Counted from the stretch's first letter, positions 1 to 9,380 are shown. The stretch is DNA of 64,000 bases from JANQPA01 sp964548175 (GCA_964548175.1 CAZJQS010000003.1:62001-126000); one strand, 5' to 3'. Made by a program: numbers and translations. The notes: generated from the sequence alone by a model not told the origin.

Positions 1-656
1 TTTTTCAAGCTGTAGTCGATCGGCAGATGGCGGTGTCCGAAAATAAAATAATCGATGTGCGGATGCAAATCCAGCATTTCATTTGCAAAAATGATCAGCC
101 ATTCTTTTTCGGGCCCCAGGAATTCGGGAGGTTCCGGATTCAGGGTCCGGCTTTTACCTGACCAGTAATTGGCCATCCCTACCCCAAAGTTCGGATGGAA
201 GCGGGCGAAGAGCCATTGACAGAACCGGTTAGCAAAGGCTTTCTTCAAAATCTTATAACCATGATCGCCCGGCCCTAGTCCGTCACCATGGCCGATGAAA
301 AAGGTTTTACCGTTAAACTCCCTTATGATCGGCTCGCGATAAATGGGGATTCCCATTTCCTCTTCAAAGTACCGAAACATCCACATATCGTGATTGCCCG
401 TGAAGAAATACAGCGGCAACCCTTCGTCCCTAAGTTCCGCCAGCTTCCCCAACAAGCGGGCATATCCTCTTGGAATGACGGTTTTGTATTCAAACCAGAA
501 GTCAAAAATATCCCCTGCCAGATAGATTTCCGCTGCATCCCGGGCAGCCTTATCGAGCCAGCGGACGATTTGTCGCTCGCGCTCCTTACTGGTCAGTCGT
601 GCATCAATCCCCAGGTGAAAGTCCGAGGCAAAGTATACGCGCTTTGATGTGTTCAT
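1..656 (-). CDS. lpxH: UDP-2,3-diacylglucosamine diphosphatase LpxH (3' end cut off by the window)
   Basis: The reverse strand reads from ATG at 656 through the window edge without a stop, giving about 218 residues. The metallophosphoesterase motifs appear in order: SDFHLG near residue 10, AGDIFDFW near 42, TGNHD near 77, GHGDG near 103 and FGHRHLP near the edge. This is the pattern of LpxH, the cytoplasmic-face Mn enzyme that cleaves UDP-2,3-diacylglucosamine to lipid X in lipid A synthesis. The DFW after the second motif and the HRH ending separate it from generic phosphoesterases. AGGA sits directly before the ATG. Only the last few tens of residues are missing. The gene is divergent from the SDR gene that follows. 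Confidence 0.9.
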   Translation of the reverse strand, partial: MNTSKRVYFASDFHLGIDARLTSKERERQIVRWLDKAARDAAEIYLAGDIFDFWFEYKTVIPRGYARLLGKLAELRDEGLPLYFFTGNHDMWMFRYFEEEMGIPIYREPIIREFNGKTFFIGHGDGLGPGDHGYKILKKAFANRFCQWLFARFHPNFGVGMANYWSGKSRTLNPEPPEFLGPEKEWLIIFANEMLDLHPHIDYFIFGHRHLPIDYSLK

Positions 657-790
657 TCCTAACGTTTAAATCAATGGACTACAAAAGTAAGCATATCCTG
701 GGCTTCATACATCAAAACAGGAGCCGTTTAAGCATGAGCGATCCCGAATTTTGTTTATATTGCTTTTCATTGAGCCTTAAAAATAGCCAT

Positions 791-1576
791 ATGAATCTTA
801 GTCTTCAAGGAAAAAACGCACTGGTTTGTGGAAGCAGTAAGGGCATAGGTAAAGCCATCGCTAAAGAATTGGCCCTGCTGGGCGCCAATGTCACCCTGGT
901 TTCCCGTTCTCCCCAATTGATGACGGATGTTGTTCACGAACTAGACAAGGGACAGGGGCAAGATCATGATTTTCTGTCGGCTGATTTTTCTGAACCTCAT
1001 GAATTAAGAAAAAAAGTCATCGGCCTCGTGGATACCAAGCCTATTCACATTTTGGTCAATAATACCGGCGGGCCGCCTTCGGGTCCTTTAATTGATGCTG
1101 AGCCCGAAGATTTTATTAAGGCTTATACCGCCCACCTTATCTGTAACCAGCTGCTTACCCAATTAGTGGTGCCCGGCATGAAAAAAGAGGATTATGGCCG
1201 GATCATCAATGTGATCTCTACCTCCGTAAAGTCACCGCTTAAAGGGCTGGGCGTATCCAATACTACCCGTGGCGCTGTAGCCAATTGGGCCAAGACGATG
1301 GCCAACGAGCTTGGTCCTTACGGCATCACGGTCAATAATGTATTACCCGGCGCTACCGACACTGATCGGCTTCAAGCCATCATTGAAAGCAAATCGGAAA
1401 AAAGCGGGGACAGCATGGAGGAGGTTGGGCAACAAATGAAGGCCTCCATTCCACTCGGCCGCTTTGCAGAGCCGGAAGAGATAGCGGCGGCAGCGGCGTT
1501 TCTGGCCAGTCCTGCAGCAGCGTATATTACGGGTACTAATGTGGTCGTAGATGGAGGAAGGACGAGTTGTTTGTAA
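791..1576 (+). CDS. SDR family oxidoreductase with non-canonical active site
   Basis: 261 aa from ATG 791. The reading frame is open further upstream, but those residues are unlike the family and the Rossmann fold begins six residues after this Met. The NAD(P) motif is CGSSKGIG (usually TGxxxGIG), followed by NNTGGPPSG in place of NNAG. The catalytic Ser lies in VISTS, but the usual YxxxK is replaced by SNTTR, so both the general-acid Tyr and the Lys are absent. As I recall, a widespread SDR subfamily shows the same SNxxR pattern, so this is probably subfamily character and not damage. The C-terminal VDGG is typical of SDRs. The substrate is unknown, and standard ketoacyl-reductase chemistry should not be assumed. 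Confidence 0.85.
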   Translation: MNLSLQGKNALVCGSSKGIGKAIAKELALLGANVTLVSRSPQLMTDVVHELDKGQGQDHDFLSADFSEPHELRKKVIGLVDTKPIHILVNNTGGPPSGPLIDAEPEDFIKAYTAHLICNQLLTQLVVPGMKKEDYGRIINVISTSVKSPLKGLGVSNTTRGAVANWAKTMANELGPYGITVNNVLPGATDTDRLQAIIESKSEKSGDSMEEVGQQMKASIPLGRFAEPEEIAAAAAFLASPAAAYITGTNVVVDGGRTSCL

Positions 1577-1666
1577 ATGAGGTTTTTTTTAAACGTTTTG
1601 ATTATTCATTTAATCTCATTTTCATCGTAATATTGCATCAAAATTAAAAATCAAAAAGCTACAGGA

Positions 1667-2164
1667 ATGAGAACGTCTTTTTTTCTAATAATTTTCGCAC
1701 TCTTTTTCTTTAGTTGCCAGAACGATCAGGCCAATTCCAACAATTCAGAAGAAGACGCTGCTCTGCAAAACCAGGCGCCTGAAGGACAAGGCACTGAATT
1801 TGGATTTGTTGCTTCCGGGAATAATCCCACTTGGAATTTGAAAATGGATTTCGACAACCAAATGGTTTTTGAATTAACGGAAGACAATGGCGCCGGCATC
1901 AATTTCACCGTCCCCACTCCCGACCCCTTTAAAATGAATAACCCGGAAGCCATCAGATATCGCGGCACTTCCGCCACCTGGAATCTGATGGTCACGATCT
2001 TTCCCTTTGCCTGCCAGGATAGTAAAACAGGGGATCGACACGCCAACCAGGTGATCATAAAAGTCACCTCAAACGAAACGCCTTATGAGGAAACCTTACA
2101 AGGATGCGGCGATTACCAGGGGGAATATAGTTTTGGCGGAACTCAAATTCCACAGCCGAATTAA
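1667..2164 (+). CDS. Lipoprotein with COG3650-like domain
   Basis: 165 aa. The N-terminus is a lipoprotein signal (FALFFFSC, lipid-accepting Cys at about residue 17) followed by an Asn/Glu-rich linker. The mature part begins GFVASGNNPTWNLKM, resembling the G-x-EPxW-x-L opening of the small periplasmic COG3650/YgdR-like domain. It continues with a YRGTSATWNL strand and a CQD...GCGDY pair of cysteines that could form a disulfide. The function of the family is not established. The gene stands alone and is convergent with the VOC gene, 19 bp away. The family assignment is tentative; the lipoprotein assignment is firm. Confidence 0.7.
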   Translation: MRTSFFLIIFALFFFSCQNDQANSNNSEEDAALQNQAPEGQGTEFGFVASGNNPTWNLKMDFDNQMVFELTEDNGAGINFTVPTPDPFKMNNPEAIRYRGTSATWNLMVTIFPFACQDSKTGDRHANQVIIKVTSNETPYEETLQGCGDYQGEYSFGGTQIPQPN

Positions 2165-2183
2165 CGGGCACAACAAACAGCTA

Positions 2184-2603
2184 TCAGAGGGAAGTCCAGG
2201 GATCATAAGAGCCAAAATTCCACAGGTGGCCTTCCGGATCCTTGCAGGCGTAATGATGCCCGCCATATTCCTCTGCACGTAGCGCCATGACGATCTCAGC
2301 GCCTGCTGATTTTGCTTGACGATAGTGATCTTCTATTGCTGTCTCAGGCACAAAAATGTATGCACTCTGAGTATTCATGCCGCCGGTACGAGCAGGAGGT
2401 TTGATCAATTGGCCGAAAGCATCTTCTCTTTCTGAACCAAGCATGATCATGGCCTTTCCAAAGGTAAGCTGTGCATGATCAATGAGATTTTCTTCTCCAG
2501 GAACCACCAGATGCTGTTTGAACCCAAAAGCTCTGCACAGCCAATCGATAGCTTCTTTTGCATTTGTGTAACGGAGTGTCGGGATAATGAAATTATGCTC
2601 CAT
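2184..2603 (-). CDS. VOC family (glyoxalase/bleomycin-resistance-like) protein
   Basis: 139 aa from ATG 2603. Two beta-alpha-beta-beta-beta halves are visible: IPTLRYTNAKEAIDWLCRAFGF at the start, and a second half ending YACKDPEGHLWNFGSYDP. The DPEGHLW motif with its metal-site His/Glu neighbourhood is typical of the PhnB/YycE-like group of vicinal oxygen chelate proteins. Such proteins range from glyoxalases and antibiotic-binding proteins to epimerases, and nothing here fixes the substrate. Single gene, convergent with the lipoprotein gene. Confidence 0.85.
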   Translation of the reverse strand: MEHNFIIPTLRYTNAKEAIDWLCRAFGFKQHLVVPGEENLIDHAQLTFGKAMIMLGSEREDAFGQLIKPPARTGGMNTQSAYIFVPETAIEDHYRQAKSAGAEIVMALRAEEYGGHHYACKDPEGHLWNFGSYDPWTSL

Positions 2604-2768
2604 TTTTAAGGTATTTTTCTAAAAACAAGAAAATGACTGGCCTTACACAGGGTTCACTTTGCATGAGATGAATCACTCAACAGCAATAAATAATCAAATC
2701 ATAGTGTATGTTTTTAATGGCTTCCAGCTTTAGGAACACACACTAAGATTTGTCCCTTCCTCCTGAGA

Positions 2769-3584
2769 CTAGCTAGCTTGAAGGGCCAGTAAAGTCTCTC
2801 CTTCTTTTATGTGCTTAAGTTCTCTGATCAGCTCTTCATTCACGGAAGCAGCAAAGATATTGCTCCCTTTGCGATCATCGCATATTTCCAGCTGAAGTTC
2901 AGCTGCTAACTTTTTAGCCAGATCCCCCATTTTTACCGCATAACGCTCCGTTTTGCCCATGGCCATAAACAAATCAATGACACCGGCCCGGACCGTTTCG
3001 TACTTGTCCAACATAAGCAGCATATGGCGCTGGCTTTTTCCCTTCGTGCTTTTTCCAAGAAGCGCCAGGCGGTCTTTAAGGTGATCCGCTGAATAACCCA
3101 GAATACTCTCCCTATACTTCCACCAGTTGTTAGCCACACCCCCATTTTTTCTTTCAAATGACTTCAAATGCTTTCGCTCACTCGACACCTGACAGGAAAC
3201 CAGACTCATAGCCTTGGCCAGCTCCAATGCAGAAAAGACCTGTTCCTTCGTCATCAACTCGCCTTCTTCCACCTGATCATCAATGGAATACAACCACTTA
3301 GCATACTTTTGCTTAACCTTGCTCTTGGAATTGAGGGCAATCATCTTGGCGAGCTCAACAGAAAGGTAATAGTCATCCATAATGGGCTGGTCTTTCAACT
3401 TACGCGGCGCATAATCCTTCATCCTCTCCGGCTTCCGAATGCCGTCGGAAAACTCGTAAATGTCATACAACCACCGCTTGATATTTGCCATGTAGTGATC
3501 ATTGTTCAACTCCAAAGCGGCATGAAGATTAGTAGCTGTAACGACTTTAGTTCCTTTTTTACTGACTAGCACCTGAAGTTCCAT
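2769..3584 (-). CDS. AntA/AntB (KilA-N-like) antirepressor-type protein, isolated
   Basis: 271 aa from ATG 3584. Residues about 15-100 look like the AntA/AntB antirepressor domain of phages: LHAALELNNDHYMANIKRW, then a DYYLSVELAKMIAL block and a KVKQKYAKWLYSID end. Residues 110-271 are a charged, mostly helical part (KHLKSFERKNGG, YSADHLKDRLALLGKS, ELQLEICDDRKGSN) that I cannot assign. Such domains normally occur in prophages, but no integrase, capsid or lysis gene is present within tens of kilobases. The gene has its own well-formed promoter with direct repeats at 3606-3661, so it is probably a domesticated chromosomal regulator. The function is inferred only. Confidence 0.7.
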   Translation of the reverse strand: MELQVLVSKKGTKVVTATNLHAALELNNDHYMANIKRWLYDIYEFSDGIRKPERMKDYAPRKLKDQPIMDDYYLSVELAKMIALNSKSKVKQKYAKWLYSIDDQVEEGELMTKEQVFSALELAKAMSLVSCQVSSERKHLKSFERKNGGVANNWWKYRESILGYSADHLKDRLALLGKSTKGKSQRHMLLMLDKYETVRAGVIDLFMAMGKTERYAVKMGDLAKKLAAELQLEICDDRKGSNIFAASVNEELIRELKHIKEGETLLALQAS

Positions 3585-3605
3585 AGCTTAAACATTTTGT
3601 TGATA

Positions 3606-3661
3606 CAAAAATAAGCTATTTGTTTTAAAAAATCAACAATTAAAATTTTTTGTTTTAAAAA
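3606..3661 (-). promoter_or_regulatory. Bacteroidota promoter with paired direct repeats, upstream of the antirepressor-like gene
   Basis: On the minus strand, TTG (3636-3634), 20 bases, then TATTTTTG (3613-3606) matches the Bacteroidota -33/-7 consensus and lies about 22 bases before ATG 3584. On the plus strand, TTTGTTTTAAAAA occurs twice, at about 3619-3632 and 3649-3661, 30 bp (about three helical turns) apart. One copy lies between the -33 and -7 boxes and the other just upstream. This arrangement would suit autoregulation; binding is inference. Confidence 0.55.
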
Positions 3662-3790
3662 TAGTTGAAGATAATTTTTAAAAGCACGATAAATTAATAA
3701 CCTTGCCTAACATCAATTGCTTACTTTTTTTATCTTGAAGAGATTGACTTATTTTAAGCATCCATTAATCCAATAAAAAACATTAGCACC

Positions 3791-5917
3791 ATGACTTTCA
3801 AGCAGATATCCTTTTTCTTGCTGGTAATGACCCTTACCTCCTTCTGCCTGGCCCAAACCATGCCGCGCTTCGCCGGCTGGGCCGATGAAGAACATTACCT
3901 GCTCATGAAAGCTGGAGAAGAAAAAGCCGTTAAAATAAACGCCACGACCGGAAAGGAATCACCCTACGATATGTCCCAGGAAAAAAGCCTGACGGATGAA
4001 CTGCCGGAAGGCGTTTCCGCCTCTTTCCGGAATTCGACCGTAGCCCCGGGCGGCAACCAACTCATCCTCAAAGAAAAAGGAGATCTTTTTCTGTTAAAAA
4101 AAGGAGACACCAAATTACATCAGCTGACCGCCACTCCTTCTGAAGAAAACAACCCTACTTTTTCCCCGGATGAAACCCATATCGCCTATACCCGCGACCG
4201 CAACCTTTATGTCCTCAACCTGCAGACAGGCCTCGAACGTCAGCTGACTACTGACGGTAGCGACCTTATCTCCAACGGCTGGGCTTCATGGGTATACTAT
4301 GAAGAAATTCTGGGACGCGGCTCCAGGTACAAGGCCTTCTACTGGTCGCCCGATAGCAAAAAGATCGCCTTTATGCGCTTTGACGATAACCCGGTGCCGG
4401 AATTTCCGATCTTCCACCATGAAGGAGAGGATATGACGCACGGCTATCTCGAAAGAACCCGCTATCCTAAATCAGGCGACCCCAACCCCCTGGTGGAATT
4501 AGGCATCGCCGACATCAGCAACGGCAAGATCACCTGGACCGACAAAAACGACGAACTCGAATACCTGGCCTGGGTATTCTGGACGCCAAAGGCCGATAAG
4601 CTGATCGTTCAGCAAATGAACCGGGATCAGAATCACCTGGTGTGGTACGGCGCCGATCCCGAAAGCGGCAAAATGCAGCAGATGTATGAAGAAAAACAAA
4701 AAACCTGGCTGGAATTTTATGAAGAAATCCATTTTCTGGATAACGACGCCGGTTTCATCGTCATCAGTGATCGCGACGGCTGGGAAAATATTTATCATCA
4801 TGATATGAATGGAGGTCTCGTCAAACAGATCACCGACTTCGACTGGCGAGTCAGTGATATCCTCAATATCGACCAGTCCAATAACCGGATCTTCTTCAGC
4901 GGAACCGGCGGCGACGGCACCGAGTCCCACTTTTTTACCATCAATATGGACGGTACAGGTTTTAAGCAGCTGACCAAAGAGGAAGGCATGCACCGCATCA
5001 ACCTATCGCCCGGCGGCAAGTACTTCTTTGACCAGTACAGCAGCCATAAGCATGCCGGCAAAATGATCCTGGGGCATTCCGATGGCTCAAAATATAAAGT
5101 GATCGCTGAAGTAGAAGAAAACCCCAACGAAGCCGCCGGCGTCAAAGTCGAGCTGTTCACTATCCCAACAGAAGACGGCTTTGACCTGCCCGCTTACTGG
5201 GTACTGCCGGCCGACTTTGACAAAAACAAAAAATATCCCATCGTCTTCTCCATCTATGGCGGCCCCAATTCGGGAAGCGTTTACGACCGCTTCAGTGATT
5301 ATTCCGATAACTATATGACCCGGAACGACATCATCATTTTTGCCGTCGACCACCGGGCGTCCGGAAAGTTCGGAAAGAAAGGCCTGGATTATATGCACCG
5401 CAGCCTGGGCAAATGGGAAATGAACGATTATATCGAAGCCGTCAAATGGCTGCGCAAGCAGGGATTTATCGATGAAACCAAGGTGGGCATTACCGGCGGC
5501 AGCTACGGCGGTTACATGACGGCCATGGCCTTAACTTACGCAGCAGATTACTTCACGCACGGCCTGGCAAGAGCTTCAGTGACCGACTGGCGACTTTACG
5601 ACAATGTGTATACAGAGCGCTACATGGACCGCCCTGTAGATAATCCGGAGGGGTATGAATTCGGCTCTGTGATGACGCATGCCGAAAACCTGAAAGGCGA
5701 GCTCATGATCATCCACGGCACGATAGATGACAACGTGCATATGCAGCAGTCCATTCAACTGATCAGCAAATTACAGGATCTGGGCAAAGATTTTCAGATG
5801 ATGGTCTATCCTGGCGGCCGCCACGGCTGGGGCGGGGCCAAGCGCCTGCATTCCAATAACCTCGCACAGAATTTCTGGCTGAAGCATTTTAGAAGGAAAG
5901 AAATGGTTAAACCCTAA
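3791..5917 (+). CDS. Dipeptidyl peptidase IV (S9 family prolyl peptidase), secreted
   Basis: 708 aa, close to the usual bacterial DPP IV length. The signal peptide is cleavable (MTFKQISFFLLVMTL...CLAQ). An eight-bladed propeller region follows, with the paired Glu motif WVYYEEILG that anchors the substrate amino terminus in DPP IV. The C-terminal alpha/beta-hydrolase domain carries the triad: Ser about 571 in GGSYGGYM, Asp about 646 in GTIDDNVH and His about 678 in GGRHGWGG. The enzyme removes X-Pro dipeptides from peptides in the periplasm or at the cell surface. The gene is monocistronic, with a 206-bp upstream gap and a convergent hairpin after the stop. Confidence 0.95.
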   Translation: MTFKQISFFLLVMTLTSFCLAQTMPRFAGWADEEHYLLMKAGEEKAVKINATTGKESPYDMSQEKSLTDELPEGVSASFRNSTVAPGGNQLILKEKGDLFLLKKGDTKLHQLTATPSEENNPTFSPDETHIAYTRDRNLYVLNLQTGLERQLTTDGSDLISNGWASWVYYEEILGRGSRYKAFYWSPDSKKIAFMRFDDNPVPEFPIFHHEGEDMTHGYLERTRYPKSGDPNPLVELGIADISNGKITWTDKNDELEYLAWVFWTPKADKLIVQQMNRDQNHLVWYGADPESGKMQQMYEEKQKTWLEFYEEIHFLDNDAGFIVISDRDGWENIYHHDMNGGLVKQITDFDWRVSDILNIDQSNNRIFFSGTGGDGTESHFFTINMDGTGFKQLTKEEGMHRINLSPGGKYFFDQYSSHKHAGKMILGHSDGSKYKVIAEVEENPNEAAGVKVELFTIPTEDGFDLPAYWVLPADFDKNKKYPIVFSIYGGPNSGSVYDRFSDYSDNYMTRNDIIIFAVDHRASGKFGKKGLDYMHRSLGKWEMNDYIEAVKWLRKQGFIDETKVGITGGSYGGYMTAMALTYAADYFTHGLARASVTDWRLYDNVYTERYMDRPVDNPEGYEFGSVMTHAENLKGELMIIHGTIDDNVHMQQSIQLISKLQDLGKDFQMMVYPGGRHGWGGAKRLHSNNLAQNFWLKHFRRKEMVKP

Positions 5918-5929
5918 CATGGGAGTTTG

Positions 5930-5974
5930 GCCGCTGGTGAACGCTGCTCGGGCTGATTAGCATTCACCAGCGGC
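5930..5974. repeat. Palindromic intergenic element, copy 1 (possible bidirectional terminator)
   Basis: GCCGCTGGTGAA (5930-5941) pairs perfectly with TTCACCAGCGGC (5963-5974) around a 21-base loop. It lies between the convergent peptidase and hemW genes. The core GCTGGTGAA(C/T)GCT(G/A)AT...CAGCGTTCA also occurs in the larger hairpin at 47183-47245, so this is a dispersed family. Confidence 0.6.
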
Positions 5975-5990
5975 TACCTACTACCAGAGC

Positions 5991-7106
5991 TCATGTAAGA
6001 AACAGCTCCATCGCAATACGATCCGCCATATGCTTGCCCGCGTGCGTTAAAACGTAGGTCCCTTGCTCTTCTTTTATTTTTCCTTCCTCTACAAACGGAT
6101 GAATCTCTTTCAAAAAATAGGTGTGAAAAGAGGAGTCTATTTTCTCTAGATTGACCCCCCATTTAGTGCGCAAACCAGTCATAACATATTCGTTGTACCG
6201 CTGCTCAGGAGTGAGTTCTTCGACTTCAAAAAGAGGCCCCTCTCCATTTAAGGCTTTGATATATTTCACATTATTGGCCACATTCCACTGCCGGCTAAAG
6301 CCATTATAGGAATGAGCTGAAGGGCCGATACCCAGGTAAGGGACGCCTTTCCAGTAATTGGAATTATGTACCGCGTACCAGTTCGGTTTAGCAAAATTGG
6401 AAATCTCGTAATGCTCATACCCATTTTCCGCCATTTTTTCCATGAGCAGATCAAACTGCCGCCCGGCCTGTTCGTCATCGACCGCTGCCACTTTTCCCGC
6501 CTTGACCATATGAGCTAAGGCTGTTCGCGGTTCCACGGTCAGGCAATAGCAGGAAAGGTGAGGGATGTTATATTCGAAAAGGCGGTTCAGGTTAGCCAGC
6601 CAATGCTCGTCGCTGGTCGTCGGAGCGCCGTAGATGAGGTCAACGGTCAGATTGTCGAATCCATATTGCTGTGCTTTTTCGATACAGGCATGCGCTTCGC
6701 GGGCATTATGGGCACGATTCATAAACTCCAGGTCCTCATCGAAAAATGACTGTATGCCGATGCTCAGCCTATTGACGGGCGTATCGCGAAGTATTTTCAG
6801 CTTCTCTTCACTCAGGTCATCGGGATTGGCCTCCAGGGTGATCTCTGCATTTTCTTTTAGTGAAAAAAGCTGATGTATTTTTTGAAAAACAGCTTCCAGT
6901 TCTTCCCGGTCCAGCAGGGAGGGTGTACCGCCTCCAAAATAAACGGACGATAGCGGCGCCTCCTGTAGATAGGAGCTCCTTTGTTCGAGTTCTTTCAGTA
7001 AGGCCTCTACAAGCTGCCCCTTCAGTTTCATCGAAGTGGAAAAATGGAAATCGCAATAATGACAAGCCTGCTTGCAAAAAGGAATATGTATGTAAATGCC
7101 CGACAT
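5991..7106 (-). CDS. hemW: Radical SAM heme chaperone HemW
   Basis: 371 aa from ATG 7106. The frame is open for 34 more codons upstream, but the conserved opening SGIYIHIPFCKQACHYCDFH starts right after this Met. The 4Fe-4S site is CxxxCxxC (FCKQACHYC). Family marks include YFGGGTPSLL, EANPDD, RLSIGIQSF and NSNYWKGVPYLGIGPSAHS. HemW resembles coproporphyrinogen dehydrogenase HemN but has one Cys fewer in the cluster and acts as a heme chaperone. It is the last minus-strand gene after the heme uptake operon, 109 bp behind the receptor gene, so it may be co-transcribed; the functional match of heme import and heme trafficking is suggestive. Confidence 0.92.
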   Translation of the reverse strand: MSGIYIHIPFCKQACHYCDFHFSTSMKLKGQLVEALLKELEQRSSYLQEAPLSSVYFGGGTPSLLDREELEAVFQKIHQLFSLKENAEITLEANPDDLSEEKLKILRDTPVNRLSIGIQSFFDEDLEFMNRAHNAREAHACIEKAQQYGFDNLTVDLIYGAPTTSDEHWLANLNRLFEYNIPHLSCYCLTVEPRTALAHMVKAGKVAAVDDEQAGRQFDLLMEKMAENGYEHYEISNFAKPNWYAVHNSNYWKGVPYLGIGPSAHSYNGFSRQWNVANNVKYIKALNGEGPLFEVEELTPEQRYNEYVMTGLRTKWGVNLEKIDSSFHTYFLKEIHPFVEEGKIKEEQGTYVLTHAGKHMADRIAMELFLT

Positions 7107-7215
7107 ATGTATTTTGAAAGCAAACAGCTGAACCCACTCGAAAGTTGCCCAAAAAATTGAGATCAAAGGGATAGGTAAAAACCGGTTGCTCCTTTTCCTC
7201 CGCTTCAATAATTAT

Positions 7216-9318
7216 TTAAAGCGACAAATTCCCCTTTTTTTCTTTTCCGAACAAATGGAAACCAGCTCTAAAGAAAAGGCTCCGTCCAACCCCTACCGGA
7301 GCACCATTACCGCCGGAATGAGCGCCGCCGCCGCCCCCTGTTACGCCTATCTGCCGGATGTCCATCAAATTTCGAACGCCGGCGGTAAGAGAGAGCTGGT
7401 TATTAAACAATTTTTGGGAAAAAGAAGCATCCACCATGGTAAAGCCCTTCTGCAATCGCTGACGAGCAACGGTTTGTCCGTTGACCGTTTGCGGATAAAA
7501 GGAAATGAAGCGGTCATTATGCCGGACAAAAAAGGAGAGGTCTGTCCCGGTAACAGGCAGTTGATAAGCTATTTTGCCGTTCAACTCAGTACTGAAGGTG
7601 AACGGATCAACAGCATCGACCGTCTCACTCAGCGGATTGAAATACCCCAGATGGAGCACTCCTCCTTCAACCGATAACCGCTTAAACTGATATTCAAGCC
7701 TGAGCTGTAATCCTTTATTCTTACCCTCGTTCATATTGAAATAAGCAAAGGTATTCGATTCATTAGGTGCTACAGGAGTTATCTCTCCGTTTTGATCTAA
7801 GAAAGGGAACAACAGTATCTGATTGTCGATCCTATTGTGAAAAGCATGCAGGCGAGCATTCAGACCGTGAGGGCCGAACTTTTTCTGGTAATTGAAGTTA
7901 AGCTGAACATTATCAGATTGTTCGGCTTGCAGGTCCGGATTGCCGATGATGAAATGATTGATATCGATGAAGGCCAGGAACAATTCCTTCAGGCTGGGAC
8001 TGCGGAATCCTTTGCCATAAGAAGCTCTCACAGTAAGATCTTCAGAAAAGGTATATTTCAGATGAACAGACGGGATCAAAGGCGCCCGGTAGCGGGTATT
8101 GTGCATGGTGCGCAAACCCGCTTCAAGCAATAAAGAAGAGACGGGTTGGAAGCGTAAGCTGCCGAACACAGCATAATCACCGATCCCAATGACGCCCGGT
8201 CTATCGGTTTGCGGATCGATCAATCTGGCGCCCGAACCGTCCTCGTATCTCAGGTCCAGCCCTAATTGAAAGTTAATCACTGAAGACTTGAACTTGCTGG
8301 CTAAAACCGAGCGGAGCATATAGCTTGAAAAAGTAGTGGTATCCCCTCCGATAAGGTTGCTGTCATCGGGTTCAAAATCCAGCCGGTAAGAATTTACTTG
8401 CCGTTCAAATTCATTGTATCCGATCACAGTCTGCCAGAAATATTTTTTTGCAACCGTACCCTCATGGGAAAGCGTGTGAGCTATCCTGTTGGTGAGAAAA
8501 AAATCATCGAAAGCGTAGGGCTTAAATTCCGGCCGGCGAACTGCTCCAAGGTTTTGAACTTCCTCGTCAAAAAAAGAAAGTTGATACCTCAGGTGATGAT
8601 CCTGACCGAAGTCGCGACGCAGGGAAGCATCAAAATACCATTGATCTTTGGGGTTCCATAAGGAAGAACGGCCGTCCTGCTCATCGAACCCTCCAAACTG
8701 ATCTCTGCCACCGTTGAAGCGGATCAGCCAATCGTTCTTTACTCTCCATCCTGCATCCAGCATACTGTTGTTTTCGCCGCGGGTCTCTATCTGCTGGGTA
8801 AGTGTCAGCTCGTATTCGTTGAGCTGGCTTTTTTTGGTGATCAGGTTGATCACCCCGGCCAGGGCATCCGTACCGTAAGCAACGGCCATGGGGCCTTCGA
8901 CGATCTCCACCCGTTCAATATTATTCAGGTTGAGCTGGCTAAGGTCGATATTGCCGTCCAGTCGGCCGATAACAGGAACGCCGTCGATCATGATCTTCAC
9001 ATTTTCCCCATCCTGGCCGAGTAAGCTCATGCTACTGCCCAGGATCAGGTCCTGCTGGATGCGAATACTCAGATCTTGCTGGAGCAATTGCTCCAGGTTG
9101 GTCGCTCCCTGCCGATCGATGGTTTCCCGGTTAATAGTACGGATATTCTGAAGGGCATTTTTGCTGTGCGTAGGCGCGTACTGAGCAGTGACGACGACTT
9201 CGTCTACATCTACAAACATTTGTATGCTATCCAGCCCTTCTTCCGATTGGCTGAAAAGGAAGAAGGGGCTGGAAAAAATCAGGCATAACGAGCAATAAAA
9301 AATAATACGACAGTTCAT
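7216..9318 (-). CDS. hmuR: TonB-dependent heme receptor (HmuR-type)
   Basis: 700 aa. Signal peptide about 1-23, then a plug domain (DEVVVTAQYAP; LEQLLQQDLSIRIQQD; MIDGVPVIGRLDG; IERVEIVEGPMAVAYGTDAL; GVINLITKK). The barrel contains the heme-receptor FRAP/NPDL pair: YGKGFRSPSLKELF, then an intervening His (DINHF), then GNPDL. This is the arrangement in which that His coordinates heme in HemR/HmuR proteins. It ends in a Gly/His stretch (GGGGGAHSGGNG) and a terminal barrel strand. It is the eighth gene of the heme operon, 62 bp after hmuS. No N-terminal carboxypeptidase-like extension of the SusC type is present. Confidence 0.9.
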   Translation of the reverse strand: MNCRIIFYCSLCLIFSSPFFLFSQSEEGLDSIQMFVDVDEVVVTAQYAPTHSKNALQNIRTINRETIDRQGATNLEQLLQQDLSIRIQQDLILGSSMSLLGQDGENVKIMIDGVPVIGRLDGNIDLSQLNLNNIERVEIVEGPMAVAYGTDALAGVINLITKKSQLNEYELTLTQQIETRGENNSMLDAGWRVKNDWLIRFNGGRDQFGGFDEQDGRSSLWNPKDQWYFDASLRRDFGQDHHLRYQLSFFDEEVQNLGAVRRPEFKPYAFDDFFLTNRIAHTLSHEGTVAKKYFWQTVIGYNEFERQVNSYRLDFEPDDSNLIGGDTTTFSSYMLRSVLASKFKSSVINFQLGLDLRYEDGSGARLIDPQTDRPGVIGIGDYAVFGSLRFQPVSSLLLEAGLRTMHNTRYRAPLIPSVHLKYTFSEDLTVRASYGKGFRSPSLKELFLAFIDINHFIIGNPDLQAEQSDNVQLNFNYQKKFGPHGLNARLHAFHNRIDNQILLFPFLDQNGEITPVAPNESNTFAYFNMNEGKNKGLQLRLEYQFKRLSVEGGVLHLGYFNPLSETVDAVDPFTFSTELNGKIAYQLPVTGTDLSFFVRHNDRFISFYPQTVNGQTVARQRLQKGFTMVDASFSQKLFNNQLSLTAGVRNLMDIRQIGVTGGGGGAHSGGNGAPVGVGRSLFFRAGFHLFGKEKKGNLSL

Positions 9319-9380
9319 TCTACACTATTTTTTCAGTTGATCGGTTTGTGAAATCTGAGAGTCCCCCAGATGTTCTGCAA

